64,000 nucleotides of DNA from Flavimaribacter sediminis (GTDB lineage Bacteria > Pseudomonadota > Alphaproteobacteria > Rhizobiales > Rhizobiaceae): assembly GCF_019492055.1 (NCBI RefSeq), contig NZ_JAICBX010000001.1, positions 992,001-1,056,000 of the forward strand. Direction: 5' to 3'. The position numbers were made by a program, and so were the translations under genes. The notes under the pieces were generated by a model, which did not search any database, had not been told where the DNA came from, and was given only the letters and a program-made list of their open reading frames with translations. Below, piece by piece: positions 54,582-63,212 of the stretch (its first letter is position 1; the number at the start of each line of letters is the position of its first letter).

Positions 54582-56113
54582 TAGGCGTTGACCCCCTTGA
54601 TCAGGTTGATGGGTGTCAGGAAGAGAATCTTGAGGTCGAAAAGCAGCGACCAGTTTTCGATGTAATAGAGATCGAACGCCGTGCGCTGGCGGATTTTCTC
54701 GTCACTGTCTATCTCGCCGCGCCAGCCATTGATCTGGGCCCAGCCTGTCACGCCGGGCTTTACCTTGTGGCGCCCGAAATATTCCTCGACGATCTCGTTG
54801 AATATCCGGTCGTGCGATCTGGCGTGGACGGCGTGCGGGCGGGGTCCGACAAGGGAAAGATCGCCCTTTAGCACGTTGAAGAACTGCGGCAGTTCATCGA
54901 TGGAGGTGCGTCTCAGAAAACGGCCGACGGGCGTAACCCGCGGATCATCCTTGGTGACCGGCCTGATCGCTGTCTGGTCCGTCTGATCGACATACATGGA
55001 CCGGAATTTGTGAACGTTGATGGTCTCGTTATTGAAGCCGTGCCGCTTCTGCGTGAAGATTATGGGACCGCGCGATGTGGCCTTCACGGCAATGGCGGCG
55101 CCCAGCATGATCGGCCACAAAAGCAGGATACCCAGCACGCTGAAAAAGATGTCGAATGCCCGTTTCGCGACCGAATCCCAGTCGGTGATCGGCCTGTCGA
55201 GAAGGTCGAGCAACTGCACCGTGCCGATGGAAGAGTAGGCGCGGGGACGAAAGCGCAATTCGCTGGAGTGTGCCGCCAGGCGTATGTCGACGGGCAGAAC
55301 CCAGAGCTTCTTGAGCAGTTGGGCGACCCGTTTCTCCGCCGTCAGCGGCAATGTCAGGATCAGCATGTCGATGCGCACCAGCCTGGCGAATTCCACGAGT
55401 TCGCTGATATTGCCCAGTTTCGGATATCCGGCGACGATTGGCGGCGAGCGCCTGTTGTCGCGATCATCGAAAATACCGCAAATCCGGACGTCGTTTTCCG
55501 GCTGTTTTTCCAGCGACCTGATGAGCTTTTCCGCCGGCTGGCCGCCGCCGACGATGATGGCTCTGCGTTCCATCGTGCCGTCGCGCACCCATCTGCGGAT
55601 GCTGAAAGCCACGAAATGACGCCAGATGACCAGCGTCGCCAACCCGGTAACGAACCATGATCCGAACCAGACACGGGAAAAACTGGCTCCGATCTTCAGG
55701 AAGAAGGCCAGAACCGCCATGGCGGAAAACGCGATCAGCCAGCCAACGATGATGCGCGGTATATTGCGCAGAGGTGAACGCAGGGACTGGATCTGATAGG
55801 TGTCCGCGATTTGAAAGGCGAGGACGGCGAGCGCCGATCCCATGAGGATCGTAAACAGATATCCGAAGGAAAAGCCGGAGCGCGGCAGGACATAGATCAG
55901 TTGTACGGTGAGTCCGGAGAGCGCAAGAAGAGAGAAATCCACCAGACGTATCAGACCCGTCATGATGACCGGTGAAACGCCTTCATCGCCAAGTTGCGCT
56001 GAAAGCTGCGCAGCCAGTCGCTTTATCTTTTCCTTGTCCGCTTCGCCAAGCGGAGCAACAACCGGTTCAGGCGCTTTCGCGTCGTCCTGAGCGTGGATTC
56101 TATCGGTATTCAT
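54578..56113 (-). CDS. undecaprenyl-phosphate sugar-phosphate transferase (priming, CpsE/WbaP type)
   Basis: A 511-residue polyprenyl-phosphate transferase. Four N-terminal transmembrane helices precede a CoA-binding-like domain (RRAIIVGGGQPAEKLIRSL). The C-terminal catalytic domain has KRAFDIFFSVLGILLLWPIMLGAAIAVKATSRGPIIFTQKR, KFRSMYVD, RRTSIDELPQFFNVLKGDLSLVGPRPH and VKPGVTGWAQINGWRGE. It loads the first sugar, probably glucose-1-phosphate, onto undecaprenyl phosphate to start exopolysaccharide repeat-unit synthesis. Confidence 0.94.
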   Translation of the reverse strand: MNTDRIHAQDDAKAPEPVVAPLGEADKEKIKRLAAQLSAQLGDEGVSPVIMTGLIRLVDFSLLALSGLTVQLIYVLPRSGFSFGYLFTILMGSALAVLAFQIADTYQIQSLRSPLRNIPRIIVGWLIAFSAMAVLAFFLKIGASFSRVWFGSWFVTGLATLVIWRHFVAFSIRRWVRDGTMERRAIIVGGGQPAEKLIRSLEKQPENDVRICGIFDDRDNRRSPPIVAGYPKLGNISELVEFARLVRIDMLILTLPLTAEKRVAQLLKKLWVLPVDIRLAAHSSELRFRPRAYSSIGTVQLLDLLDRPITDWDSVAKRAFDIFFSVLGILLLWPIMLGAAIAVKATSRGPIIFTQKRHGFNNETINVHKFRSMYVDQTDQTAIRPVTKDDPRVTPVGRFLRRTSIDELPQFFNVLKGDLSLVGPRPHAVHARSHDRIFNEIVEEYFGRHKVKPGVTGWAQINGWRGEIDSDEKIRQRTAFDLYYIENWSLLFDLKILFLTPINLIKGVNAY

Positions 56114-56267
56114 GTCTCAAGCAATTCCAGGAAGGCGGACGCGCCGCCATTCAGCGTCGTTTTGCTTCTGTGATCAATCTTGAACACAGATAGCAGGTCA
56201 GTCCGTTCAAATAAAACGAGAGCCCTTAATTTTTGTTGAGGGCGGGCCGGCTGGCGGCCAATGACTG

Positions 56268-57407
56268 TCAAAGACTGCAGACTTGGTAAATATTCAATAT
56301 CCTGTCCGCCATTGCTGCGGAGGAGAATTGCGTCCGAAATTCTTCGGTTTCCGGCATCAAGGCCGCAAGGCGGTCAGGTTTTTTCACCCCTTCGGCCATT
56401 GCGGTCGCCAGCAGGTCGATACTCTCGGTCGGGACCAGCGCCGGGCTGTCTGGACCGAGAACTTCCGGAATTCCGCCGACGCGCGAGGCGATGACGGGGC
56501 GTCCGGCGGCAATCGCTTCGAGGACGATGTAGGGCATGGATTCGGCGCGCGAGGGCACAACCACAATGCGTCCCTTGCGAAACGCGTTTCTTGCAGGCAT
56601 GGCCGGCGACATTGCAATCCGCGCGCCGTATCCGCGCTGGATGATCGTCTGTCTGTACGCGTCGGACGATTCACCGTCGCCCACCATCTTGGCCCGCAGC
56701 GGTCGGCCTAAAACGCGTTCCGCCATACCGAAGGCGTCGATGAACCGGTCCGGTCCCTTCAGTTTCCGCATCATGCCGATAAATAGAAAATCAGCCGCGT
56801 CGTCGTCCGGAACGACGGGTTCGAACTCTTCTTCGCTGACCCCGTTATGCACCACATGCCACTGTGCCTGCGGCGGTCCGACTTTTTCGGAATAGGCCTC
56901 TAGCTCGTAGCGGCTGACGAAAATCAGTTGATCGGTGCGACGTTCGAGCATGCGTTCGATCGCGAAAAAGGTCCGGCCATGCAGAGTCTTCGGAGAATAA
57001 TGAAGAGACCCGCCATGCGGAGAATAAAGACGGGCTACGCGAGACCCTTGCGCCCGTAATCGTGAGCCGATAACGCGCGCCAATGCGCCGCCCTTGGCTC
57101 CATGTCCGTGAAGAATGTTAGGTTGAAGGTCGCCGATTACCTGGCCGTATCGGTACAGAGTGAACAGGTCTATCGGGGTAATCGCGCGCCTCATCGGAAG
57201 GCGCGTTACTCCCAGTTTCAGCATGGGCAGAATGGTGTCGAAGAGGGCGTCTTCGTGGGCCCCGCCCGTGATGCTGTCGCAGACGATGCCGACTTCGTGT
57301 CCGGCGGCGCTGTGATGGCGAGCCAGATCCCTGACATGCCGAAAGATGCCGCCAACCGGCGAGCGAAAGCAGTGAATGATCCTCAAGGGGCGGTCGGCGC
57401 CGTTCAT
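56268..57407 (-). CDS. glycosyltransferase, family 4 type (GT-B fold)
   Basis: A 379-residue glycosyltransferase. It starts LRIIHCFRSPVGGIFRHVRDLARHHSAAGHEVGIVC, and the donor-binding half contains RIVVVPSRAESMPYIVLEAIAAGRPVIASRVGGIPEVL, the E(x7)E motif of GT4 enzymes. It probably adds the second sugar of the repeat unit. It is the only glycosyltransferase of this locus within the window. The gene begins six bases after the export gene and 154 bases before the priming transferase gene. Confidence 0.92.
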   Translation of the reverse strand: MNGADRPLRIIHCFRSPVGGIFRHVRDLARHHSAAGHEVGIVCDSITGGAHEDALFDTILPMLKLGVTRLPMRRAITPIDLFTLYRYGQVIGDLQPNILHGHGAKGGALARVIGSRLRAQGSRVARLYSPHGGSLHYSPKTLHGRTFFAIERMLERRTDQLIFVSRYELEAYSEKVGPPQAQWHVVHNGVSEEEFEPVVPDDDAADFLFIGMMRKLKGPDRFIDAFGMAERVLGRPLRAKMVGDGESSDAYRQTIIQRGYGARIAMSPAMPARNAFRKGRIVVVPSRAESMPYIVLEAIAAGRPVIASRVGGIPEVLGPDSPALVPTESIDLLATAMAEGVKKPDRLAALMPETEEFRTQFSSAAMADRILNIYQVCSL

Positions 57408-57413
57408 GGGCGT

Positions 57414-57989
57414 TTAAAACAGTCTCTCGCGAATATAAATCGTGTCGCCGCCAATGATCGGGTCGGAAATCGGCACGCGACCGGTCATCACTTCGCCATT
57501 GACCTGCCGGGTGACGTCGGCGTTTGCCTGGTTGGCCCGCACCGTAAATCCGCCGGCGATAGCGATTGCATTCTGCACGGTCATGCCCGGGACATAGGTA
57601 TACTGGCCGGCTGCGTTGACTTCGCCCATCACGAAGATCGAGCGATGTCTGTCCACCTGCACCGTCACGTCGGGATCGCGCAGGAATCCCTGGCGCAGGC
57701 CGCTGGCGATCTTGCCCTCCAGGGACTGCGCCGTCTGGCCGCGCGCGCTTACAGCGCCGACGAGGGGAAAGGCGACATAACCGGCCTGATCGACCGTGTA
57801 GGTGTTCGATAGATCATCCTGGCCGTAAACGGTGATGCGCAGAACGTCGCCCGCGCCAAGACGGTAGGGCTCGATCACCGCCTCGTGGAAGGCGTCGGGA
57901 GCAGGGCGATAGCCGCTACAGCCGTACGGCGCGATGGCCAGAATAGCCAGTACAGCCGCCATCGCATATCTGAAACTCCGAAACGCCAT
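57414..57989 (-). CDS. polysaccharide export lipoprotein (Wza/ExoF-type, short)
   Basis: A 191-residue protein with a signal peptide and a lipobox-like end (LAIAPYGCSGY). The Poly_export domain is visible: YRLGAGDVLRITVYGQDDLSNTYTVDQAGYVAFPLVGAVSARGQTAQSLEGKIASGL. The SLBB domain is IFVMGEVNAAGQYTYVPGMTVQNAIAIAGGFTVRAN. It should form the outer-membrane or periplasmic end of the exporter. It is much shorter than enteric Wza, as often in rhizobia. ATG at 57989 is favoured over an upstream TTG. Confidence 0.9.
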   Translation of the reverse strand: MAFRSFRYAMAAVLAILAIAPYGCSGYRPAPDAFHEAVIEPYRLGAGDVLRITVYGQDDLSNTYTVDQAGYVAFPLVGAVSARGQTAQSLEGKIASGLRQGFLRDPDVTVQVDRHRSIFVMGEVNAAGQYTYVPGMTVQNAIAIAGGFTVRANQANADVTRQVNGEVMTGRVPISDPIIGGDTIYIRERLF

Positions 57990-58230
57990 GAAAATAATAC
58001 CTGGTGGCAAGAGTGCTCCATCCAGCCTCCCTTATCGAACGATTAAGGTTAATGTCCGGTAAAGCGCTCCGGCTTAATTTGATCTGTCTCAGGAGGGCGC
58101 TTCTGCGCGCTGGCGGCAGTTTAACGGTTAGGTTACCATGTTCGTTTACGCTTCGCGGCAGGGTATATATCCATATACGCGCGTACATAAGCCTTGGCGG
58201 ATTGCGATGGGCAGGGCAGGAGTCTGACGT
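57990..58230. promoter_or_regulatory. divergent promoter region of the exopolysaccharide locus
   Basis: This 241-base stretch separates the export gene (minus) from the Wzc-like gene (plus). Around 58160-58190 it is AT-rich with overlapping TATATATCC and ATATACGCG stretches that look like candidate -10 or regulator sites, but I could not assign a promoter pair. A shared regulator for both directions is plausible. Confidence 0.4.
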
Positions 58231-60531
58231 ATGAGCCGTAACGGCGAAGGCAACGGTGATGTGGAAATCGACATAGCGCGTCTGATCGCCGCTGTCTGGC
58301 GCAGGCGTGCGGCCGTGATTTCGCTCGTCGTACTCGTCTGTGTCATCACGCTTTCGGTGTTTTCGATGATTCCGTCGCGATACCGTGCGGAAACGCGCAT
58401 CCTGATTGAGACGCGCGACACTATCGCCGTGCGGTCTGCACCACTGGATGGCGGCGAAAACCAGTATCTGGATCAGGAGGGGGTTGCCAGTCAGGTCGAG
58501 ATCATGCGCTCGACAGATCTAATCAGGGCGGTTGCCGAGAGGCTCGACCTTTCTTCCCATCCCGAATTCAGCGCGGCGGCCCGCCCGTCGTTGATGTCCC
58601 GCGTCATGATCATTGTCGGGCTCGAACCCGATCCATCCGACGCGCCGCCCGGCGAACGGCTGGTCGAACTCTTCCGCGAGCATCTGAAGATTTACCAGGT
58701 TGCGAGTTCCAGAGTTATCGTCGTCCAGTTCTGGTCGGTTGACCGGGAATTGTCGGCACAGGTGGCCAATGCGATCGCGGACGCCTATCTGGAAATCCAG
58801 AGCGGCGCCAAGCAGGTCTCCAACGCGGACGCCAGCGCCTGGCTGGAGCCGGAAATCCAGCAACTCGGCGACAGGGTGCGCGAGGCCGAGGCGAAGGTCG
58901 CCCGCTATCGCGCCGACGCTGATCTGCTTTTGGTCGACGGCAATGAAACACTCGTGACCCAGCAGCTCAGCGATATCACCAGCGAGCTTGCGACGGTTCG
59001 GGCGGAAAGGGCGAATGCGCAAGCGCGGGCGGAAACGGTGCGCAATGCGATCGAGCGTGGCCAGTCCACAGACACATTCAGCAACGTGATCGAATCTGAA
59101 CAGGTCCTGCGCCTGCAGGACCGCCGGGCTTCGGTGCAGTCGGAACTTGCGGATCTGTCGACAACCTTGCTCGAACGTCATCCACGTATGCGGGCCCTAC
59201 GTTCCCAGCTCGAGGATATCGATCGTCAGATCCGCAGTGAAACGACGCGCGTGCTCAGCAGCCTCGAGAACGAGGCGGAAGTCGCCCGCGTCAGGGAACG
59301 GGAACTCGTCAGTCAACTGGACGAATTGAAACAGACCTCCGCGCAGGCAGGCGACCGGGAGGTCGAACTGCGAGCGCTGGAGCGGGAAGCCGCGGCCCAG
59401 CGTCAATTGCTGGAATCCTATCTCAGCCGATATCGCGAGGCGAATTCACGGATGAACCCGGCGAGCTTGCCGGCCGATGCGCGGGTTATCTCCCGCGCGC
59501 TGGTTCCCTCCGAACCCTATTTCCCGAAAACCATTGCAACAGTCATCATGGCTGGTCTGGCGACGCTCATGCTGGCCTCGATGGTCATCATGCTGCGTGA
59601 ACTGTTCGCAGGCGATGGCCTGCGTGGCGAATCCAGCGCCAGACCGCTGAAAGAAGAAGAGCTGGACGAATCTGAAAGTGGGGAAAAAGTCCCTGATGAG
59701 CTATCGACCGACATTGAGTCGACAACGGATTCAGACGACACCGACACGAAAGAGCAGCGAGTGACGCCCGACACGGCGGCGAATGAGCCGGAAAAAACTC
59801 CGGCAATTGAAACCAGGGCCATCTCTGTCCGCAACGCCTGGCCAGATACAAAACCGTCGCCGGAGCCGCAGCCAGTCATGGCGACTGCGGCGGACGCCGG
59901 CGGCCAGCTCGAAGACGCGGAGATGGAAAGGCGCAACGGCGGATATAGCGTCAGCGGCGTCGCCGGCCATCTCAGACAGACAGGGGCGTCGGTCGCCGTC
60001 ATTGTCTCGCCTGAGGGAGACAGGGGATCCACCACCTCCGTGATGTTGGCGCGCATGCTTGCCAATGACGGTCAACAGGCGCTGCTTGTGGATATGACCG
60101 GGTCGGCCTGTCCAACGCGCATGATGACGATGCAGAACGATTTGCAAGGCGTGACCAATGTGCTCGTCGGAGAATGCTCACTGTCGGATGCCGTCCATGG
60201 CGATCGCCTCTCATCCGCACACATCATGCCGCAGGGCACCGCCGATCCGGTGCAGGCGATGAGTCATTCCAGTCAGTTACCGCACATCGTTGAAGCCTTG
60301 TCTCAGGTCTACGATATCGTGGTCATCGAATGCGGTCCGGCTGATTCACGGGGCGTGAGGCGGCTGCTTGGAGACGAGAACATCGAGCTGATCATGTCTC
60401 TGGTTCATCCCGACGAGGACTTGATGACGGAAATTATGACCGATTTCCATTCTCACGGCTTTGACAATTTCGTTGTCATGAGCCCTGGCGTCGGCGCTCC
60501 GCCCGAGAGGCCTGATCGCAGCGCTGCCTGA
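58231..60531 (+). CDS. Wzc/GumC-like chain-length protein with degenerate kinase domain
   Basis: A 766-residue protein. The N-terminal Wzz domain has a first transmembrane helix (VISLVVLVCVITLSVFSMI) and a second near residue 430 (TIATVIMAGLATLMLASMVIML), with long coiled coils between. The cytoplasmic C-terminus is acidic and disordered (about 455-580), then has a P-loop-like domain. Its Walker A is reduced to SPEGDRGSTTS near residue 593, with serine in place of the lysine, and no tyrosine-rich tail follows. It is therefore probably not a kinase. It controls chain length or export with the divergent ExoF-type gene. Confidence 0.9.
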   Translation: MSRNGEGNGDVEIDIARLIAAVWRRRAAVISLVVLVCVITLSVFSMIPSRYRAETRILIETRDTIAVRSAPLDGGENQYLDQEGVASQVEIMRSTDLIRAVAERLDLSSHPEFSAAARPSLMSRVMIIVGLEPDPSDAPPGERLVELFREHLKIYQVASSRVIVVQFWSVDRELSAQVANAIADAYLEIQSGAKQVSNADASAWLEPEIQQLGDRVREAEAKVARYRADADLLLVDGNETLVTQQLSDITSELATVRAERANAQARAETVRNAIERGQSTDTFSNVIESEQVLRLQDRRASVQSELADLSTTLLERHPRMRALRSQLEDIDRQIRSETTRVLSSLENEAEVARVRERELVSQLDELKQTSAQAGDREVELRALEREAAAQRQLLESYLSRYREANSRMNPASLPADARVISRALVPSEPYFPKTIATVIMAGLATLMLASMVIMLRELFAGDGLRGESSARPLKEEELDESESGEKVPDELSTDIESTTDSDDTDTKEQRVTPDTAANEPEKTPAIETRAISVRNAWPDTKPSPEPQPVMATAADAGGQLEDAEMERRNGGYSVSGVAGHLRQTGASVAVIVSPEGDRGSTTSVMLARMLANDGQQALLVDMTGSACPTRMMTMQNDLQGVTNVLVGECSLSDAVHGDRLSSAHIMPQGTADPVQAMSHSSQLPHIVEALSQVYDIVVIECGPADSRGVRRLLGDENIELIMSLVHPDEDLMTEIMTDFHSHGFDNFVVMSPGVGAPPERPDRSAA

Positions 60532-60537
60532 ATATCC

Positions 60538-61707
60538 TCACTCCGCCTTGCGGTGTAGCGCCATTCTCGCCTTGCGCGCCAGGGTGAACAGGCGCGGATT
60601 TGCTTTGATGATGCGTTTTGCATGCGTCAATCCGGCGACAGCGACGGCGCCTGCGCGCCCCGTTACGGTCAGCGCGATTACACAGTCGTAGAGTTTCGTT
60701 TCACCGTCGCACCAGTTGCGCTTGAACAGTTCGTCGCCGACACCGAAATCAAAGAGTTCCTTGCCGCTTTCGCATGCGTTTTTGATCATGTGATAGAAGA
60801 GCAGGTCTCCTGGGCTCACAATCTCGGTTTCGCCGCTTTCGAACGAACTGAACTGGCAAATGACGTGTCCGTCTTTCACTGATAGACCGGCGATGGCAAT
60901 CGGTCTGCCGTCGACCCTGAGACGGATGGCGTGCATTTCGAGGGGTTTTCTTTTCTCTTCAAAGGAAGCGGCGGCGAGGTCCTTGAACAACTCCTGCACG
61001 CTCTGAAATGCGAAGACATCCGGAATGCCCTTTAAGTCGAAGCGGGCAGCTTTTTGTTCATAGAAACAGTCAAGGAGCGCGCGAGCTTCTTCCAATGTCG
61101 CGGCTTGAACGTAGTCGTAGCCTCCAAAGGCCTCCAGGCGCTTGACCGAACTCCGAAATTTCTTGCGTCGCCGTTTCGCATTCCCGCGCCTGACCACCGT
61201 TTCAAAATCTTCTCCGAGCGAAACCTGGAACGAGTTGTTCTGGTCCTCGAAATGCGGCAAGGCGGAAAAGGGATGCGTAAGCCCCCGCCAGGTTTCCGGA
61301 TGTCTTTCCAGCAGCAGCAGATCGACTACGTCCACGATCTCGCGGATCTGTTCCACAACGTCTTGCATTGTGCCAGGCGCGGCGACCGCGATAAAATCCG
61401 GATGAAAAAGGCCGAAGTTAAGATTGTTGAACGCGCCGCCCAGATAGCTTGCAATGCGCAGCGGGCCCACTGTCCTGATCGAAAGCGGAAGGATAAACGC
61501 AATTCGCCCTTCAAACGCTCCGGCCGTGAACCGCCCGACTATGAAGAGCGGCCGCTTGTCGTTTTCAGACCATGCACGGCACCAGCGATAACTCTGGTGA
61601 ATGCTGCATTGGGGCAGCATCTCCAGTTCACGCCACTCCTTTTCCAGCGGCGCGATATCTTCGGCACAAGTTATGTTCAGCGTATTGGTCATGGTTCCAT
61701 CGGCCAT
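60538..61707 (-). CDS. GNAT/FemAB-like acyltransferase (CelD family)
   Basis: A 389-residue protein with a double GNAT-like fold of the CelD/BcsL type: an N-terminal part with CSIHQSYRWCRAWSEND and a C-terminal part with MHAIRLRVDGRPIAIAGLSVKDGHVICQFSSFE and GDLLFYHMIKNACESGKELFDFGVGDELFKRNWCDGE. These enzymes often decorate polysaccharides in EPS and cellulose loci; the substituent is not known. GGAG before the ATG supports the start. It converges with the Wzc-like gene, with six bases between. Confidence 0.88.
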   Translation of the reverse strand: MADGTMTNTLNITCAEDIAPLEKEWRELEMLPQCSIHQSYRWCRAWSENDKRPLFIVGRFTAGAFEGRIAFILPLSIRTVGPLRIASYLGGAFNNLNFGLFHPDFIAVAAPGTMQDVVEQIREIVDVVDLLLLERHPETWRGLTHPFSALPHFEDQNNSFQVSLGEDFETVVRRGNAKRRRKKFRSSVKRLEAFGGYDYVQAATLEEARALLDCFYEQKAARFDLKGIPDVFAFQSVQELFKDLAAASFEEKRKPLEMHAIRLRVDGRPIAIAGLSVKDGHVICQFSSFESGETEIVSPGDLLFYHMIKNACESGKELFDFGVGDELFKRNWCDGETKLYDCVIALTVTGRAGAVAVAGLTHAKRIIKANPRLFTLARKARMALHRKAE

Positions 61708-61778
61708 TCTCGGCTCCTGGAGGCCATTCTAGCGGCCAGGAGTAAACAGAGCCTGTCGGCCGGAGAAAACCCTTGCGA

Positions 61779-61994
61779 CTATTCGTTTCCTTCCGGCCGG
61801 CCCTGCATCCACCGGATCAGGAACATTGCGGGAATAATCCATATCAGGCCGCTTACCAGGAAGTAGATCAGGTGAATCCACCAGGGCGATTCAGCAAGCC
61901 TGTAGGTCGCGATCGTGGTTGCGACGAGCGCATAGATAATCGCCAGCGCGACGATCAGCATGCTACCGATCAGTTTTTTCAGACGAATGGGCAT
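61779..61994 (-). CDS. DUF2842 small membrane protein
   Basis: A 71-residue protein with two hydrophobic helices (MLIVALAIIYALVATTIATYRLAES and HLIYFLVSGLIWIIPAMFLIRWM) and a basic start MPIRLKKLIGS, matching the alphaproteobacterial DUF2842 family of unknown function. AGGA upstream supports the ATG at 61994 against an in-frame ATG 90 bases earlier. It lies 71 bases upstream of the acyltransferase gene on the same strand and stands back to back with the heme A synthase gene. Confidence 0.88.
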   Translation of the reverse strand: MPIRLKKLIGSMLIVALAIIYALVATTIATYRLAESPWWIHLIYFLVSGLIWIIPAMFLIRWMQGRPEGNE

Positions 61995-62134
61995 AGGCCG
62001 TCCTGTTGCTGCGGCACGGAGTAACGGTTTTGACGAAACCTGCAAGCCATTTCTGTATGCACACTCAGGTGAGACAGTTTGCACCTTGCTTTAGCCGGAA
62101 CAGTGCGCCAAATGGGCGCTCAATCAACCAATCA

Positions 62135-63208
62135 ATGGCCCATATGTCCGAAAAAGCTATCTCCAACAATCGCAGGCTGCTCCGCTGGTGGCTGTTCATC
62201 GTGCTTCTGGCGATTACCGCCTTGGTGATCGTTGGCGGAGCCACGCGGATGACGGATTCCGGGCTTTCCATTACCCAGTGGAAACCGATCCATGGCGTCA
62301 TCCCTCCCTTGAACGAGGCCGAATGGCAGGAAGAACTGGAGCTTTACAAGGCGATCCCGGAGTACGAGCAGGTCAACAAGGGGATGAGCCTGGACGAGTT
62401 CAAGTTCATCTTCTGGTGGGAATGGGCGCACCGGTTGCTCGCGCGCAGCGTCGGAATTCTCTTCGCCGCGCCTCTTGCGTTCTTCTGGCTGACGGGGCGG
62501 ATCGAGGACAGGCTGAAACTCCCGCTTCTCGGCATTCTGGCGCTGGGAGGATTGCAGGGTTTCGTCGGCTGGTGGATGGTGGCGTCCGGCCTCGTCGACC
62601 GGATCGACGTCAGTCAGTACCGTCTCGCGACGCATCTGACACTCGCCTGTTTCATATTCGCCGCCATCGTCTGGGTCTGGCGAGGCATCGGACGGCATTC
62701 CAGTGACAACGCGCCAACGCCGTCCTCCTCCGCTTTCGCCGGAACGGTCGCTTGTCTCGTATTGGTGCAGATTTATCTCGGGGGGCTGGTCGCTGGTTTA
62801 AAAGCCGGGCTCGCCAGCAACACCTGGCCGTTGATGGATGGCCAGGTCATTCCGTCCGGCCTGTTCATCATGAAACCCTGGTTCATCAATCTGTTCGAGA
62901 ATGCGCTCACCGTGCAGTTCGACCATCGCATGGTCGCCTATCTGTTGTGGGTTTTGGCGGGTTGGCACATGATTGCGTCATTGCGCGCGGCGCCCAACAC
63001 CACCCACGCCCGGCGGAGCGTTGTCCTCTTCGCGCTGGTGACCGTCCAGGCGATCATTGGCATCGCGACGCTGTTGCTGGTGGTGCCCATGCATCTGGCG
63101 CTGACGCATCAGGCCGTGGCGCTACTGGTGCTCGGTTTCGCCGTCGCGCACTGGCGCGGTTTTTACGGCAGTTACAGGTTTCCGAAACGTGGGCTTGACG
63201 CGGCCTGA
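62135..63208 (+). CDS. ctaA: heme A synthase (COX15/CtaA)
   Basis: A 357-residue membrane protein with eight helices that hydroxylates heme O to heme A for cytochrome aa3 oxidases. It has the conserved [56 protein letters not shown] and [13 protein letters not shown] segments, whose histidines bind heme. The start is uncertain: ATGs at 62135 and 62144 have weak ribosome sites, and the open frame continues upstream. The protein is of usual length with either. Confidence 0.93.
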   Translation: MAHMSEKAISNNRRLLRWWLFIVLLAITALVIVGGATRMTDSGLSITQWKPIHGVIPPLNEAEWQEELELYKAIPEYEQVNKGMSLDEFKFIFWWEWAHRLLARSVGILFAAPLAFFWLTGRIEDRLKLPLLGILALGGLQGFVGWWMVASGLVDRIDVSQYRLATHLTLACFIFAAIVWVWRGIGRHSSDNAPTPSSSAFAGTVACLVLVQIYLGGLVAGLKAGLASNTWPLMDGQVIPSGLFIMKPWFINLFENALTVQFDHRMVAYLLWVLAGWHMIASLRAAPNTTHARRSVVLFALVTVQAIIGIATLLLVVPMHLALTHQAVALLVLGFAVAHWRGFYGSYRFPKRGLDAA

Positions 63209-63212
63209 ATGA

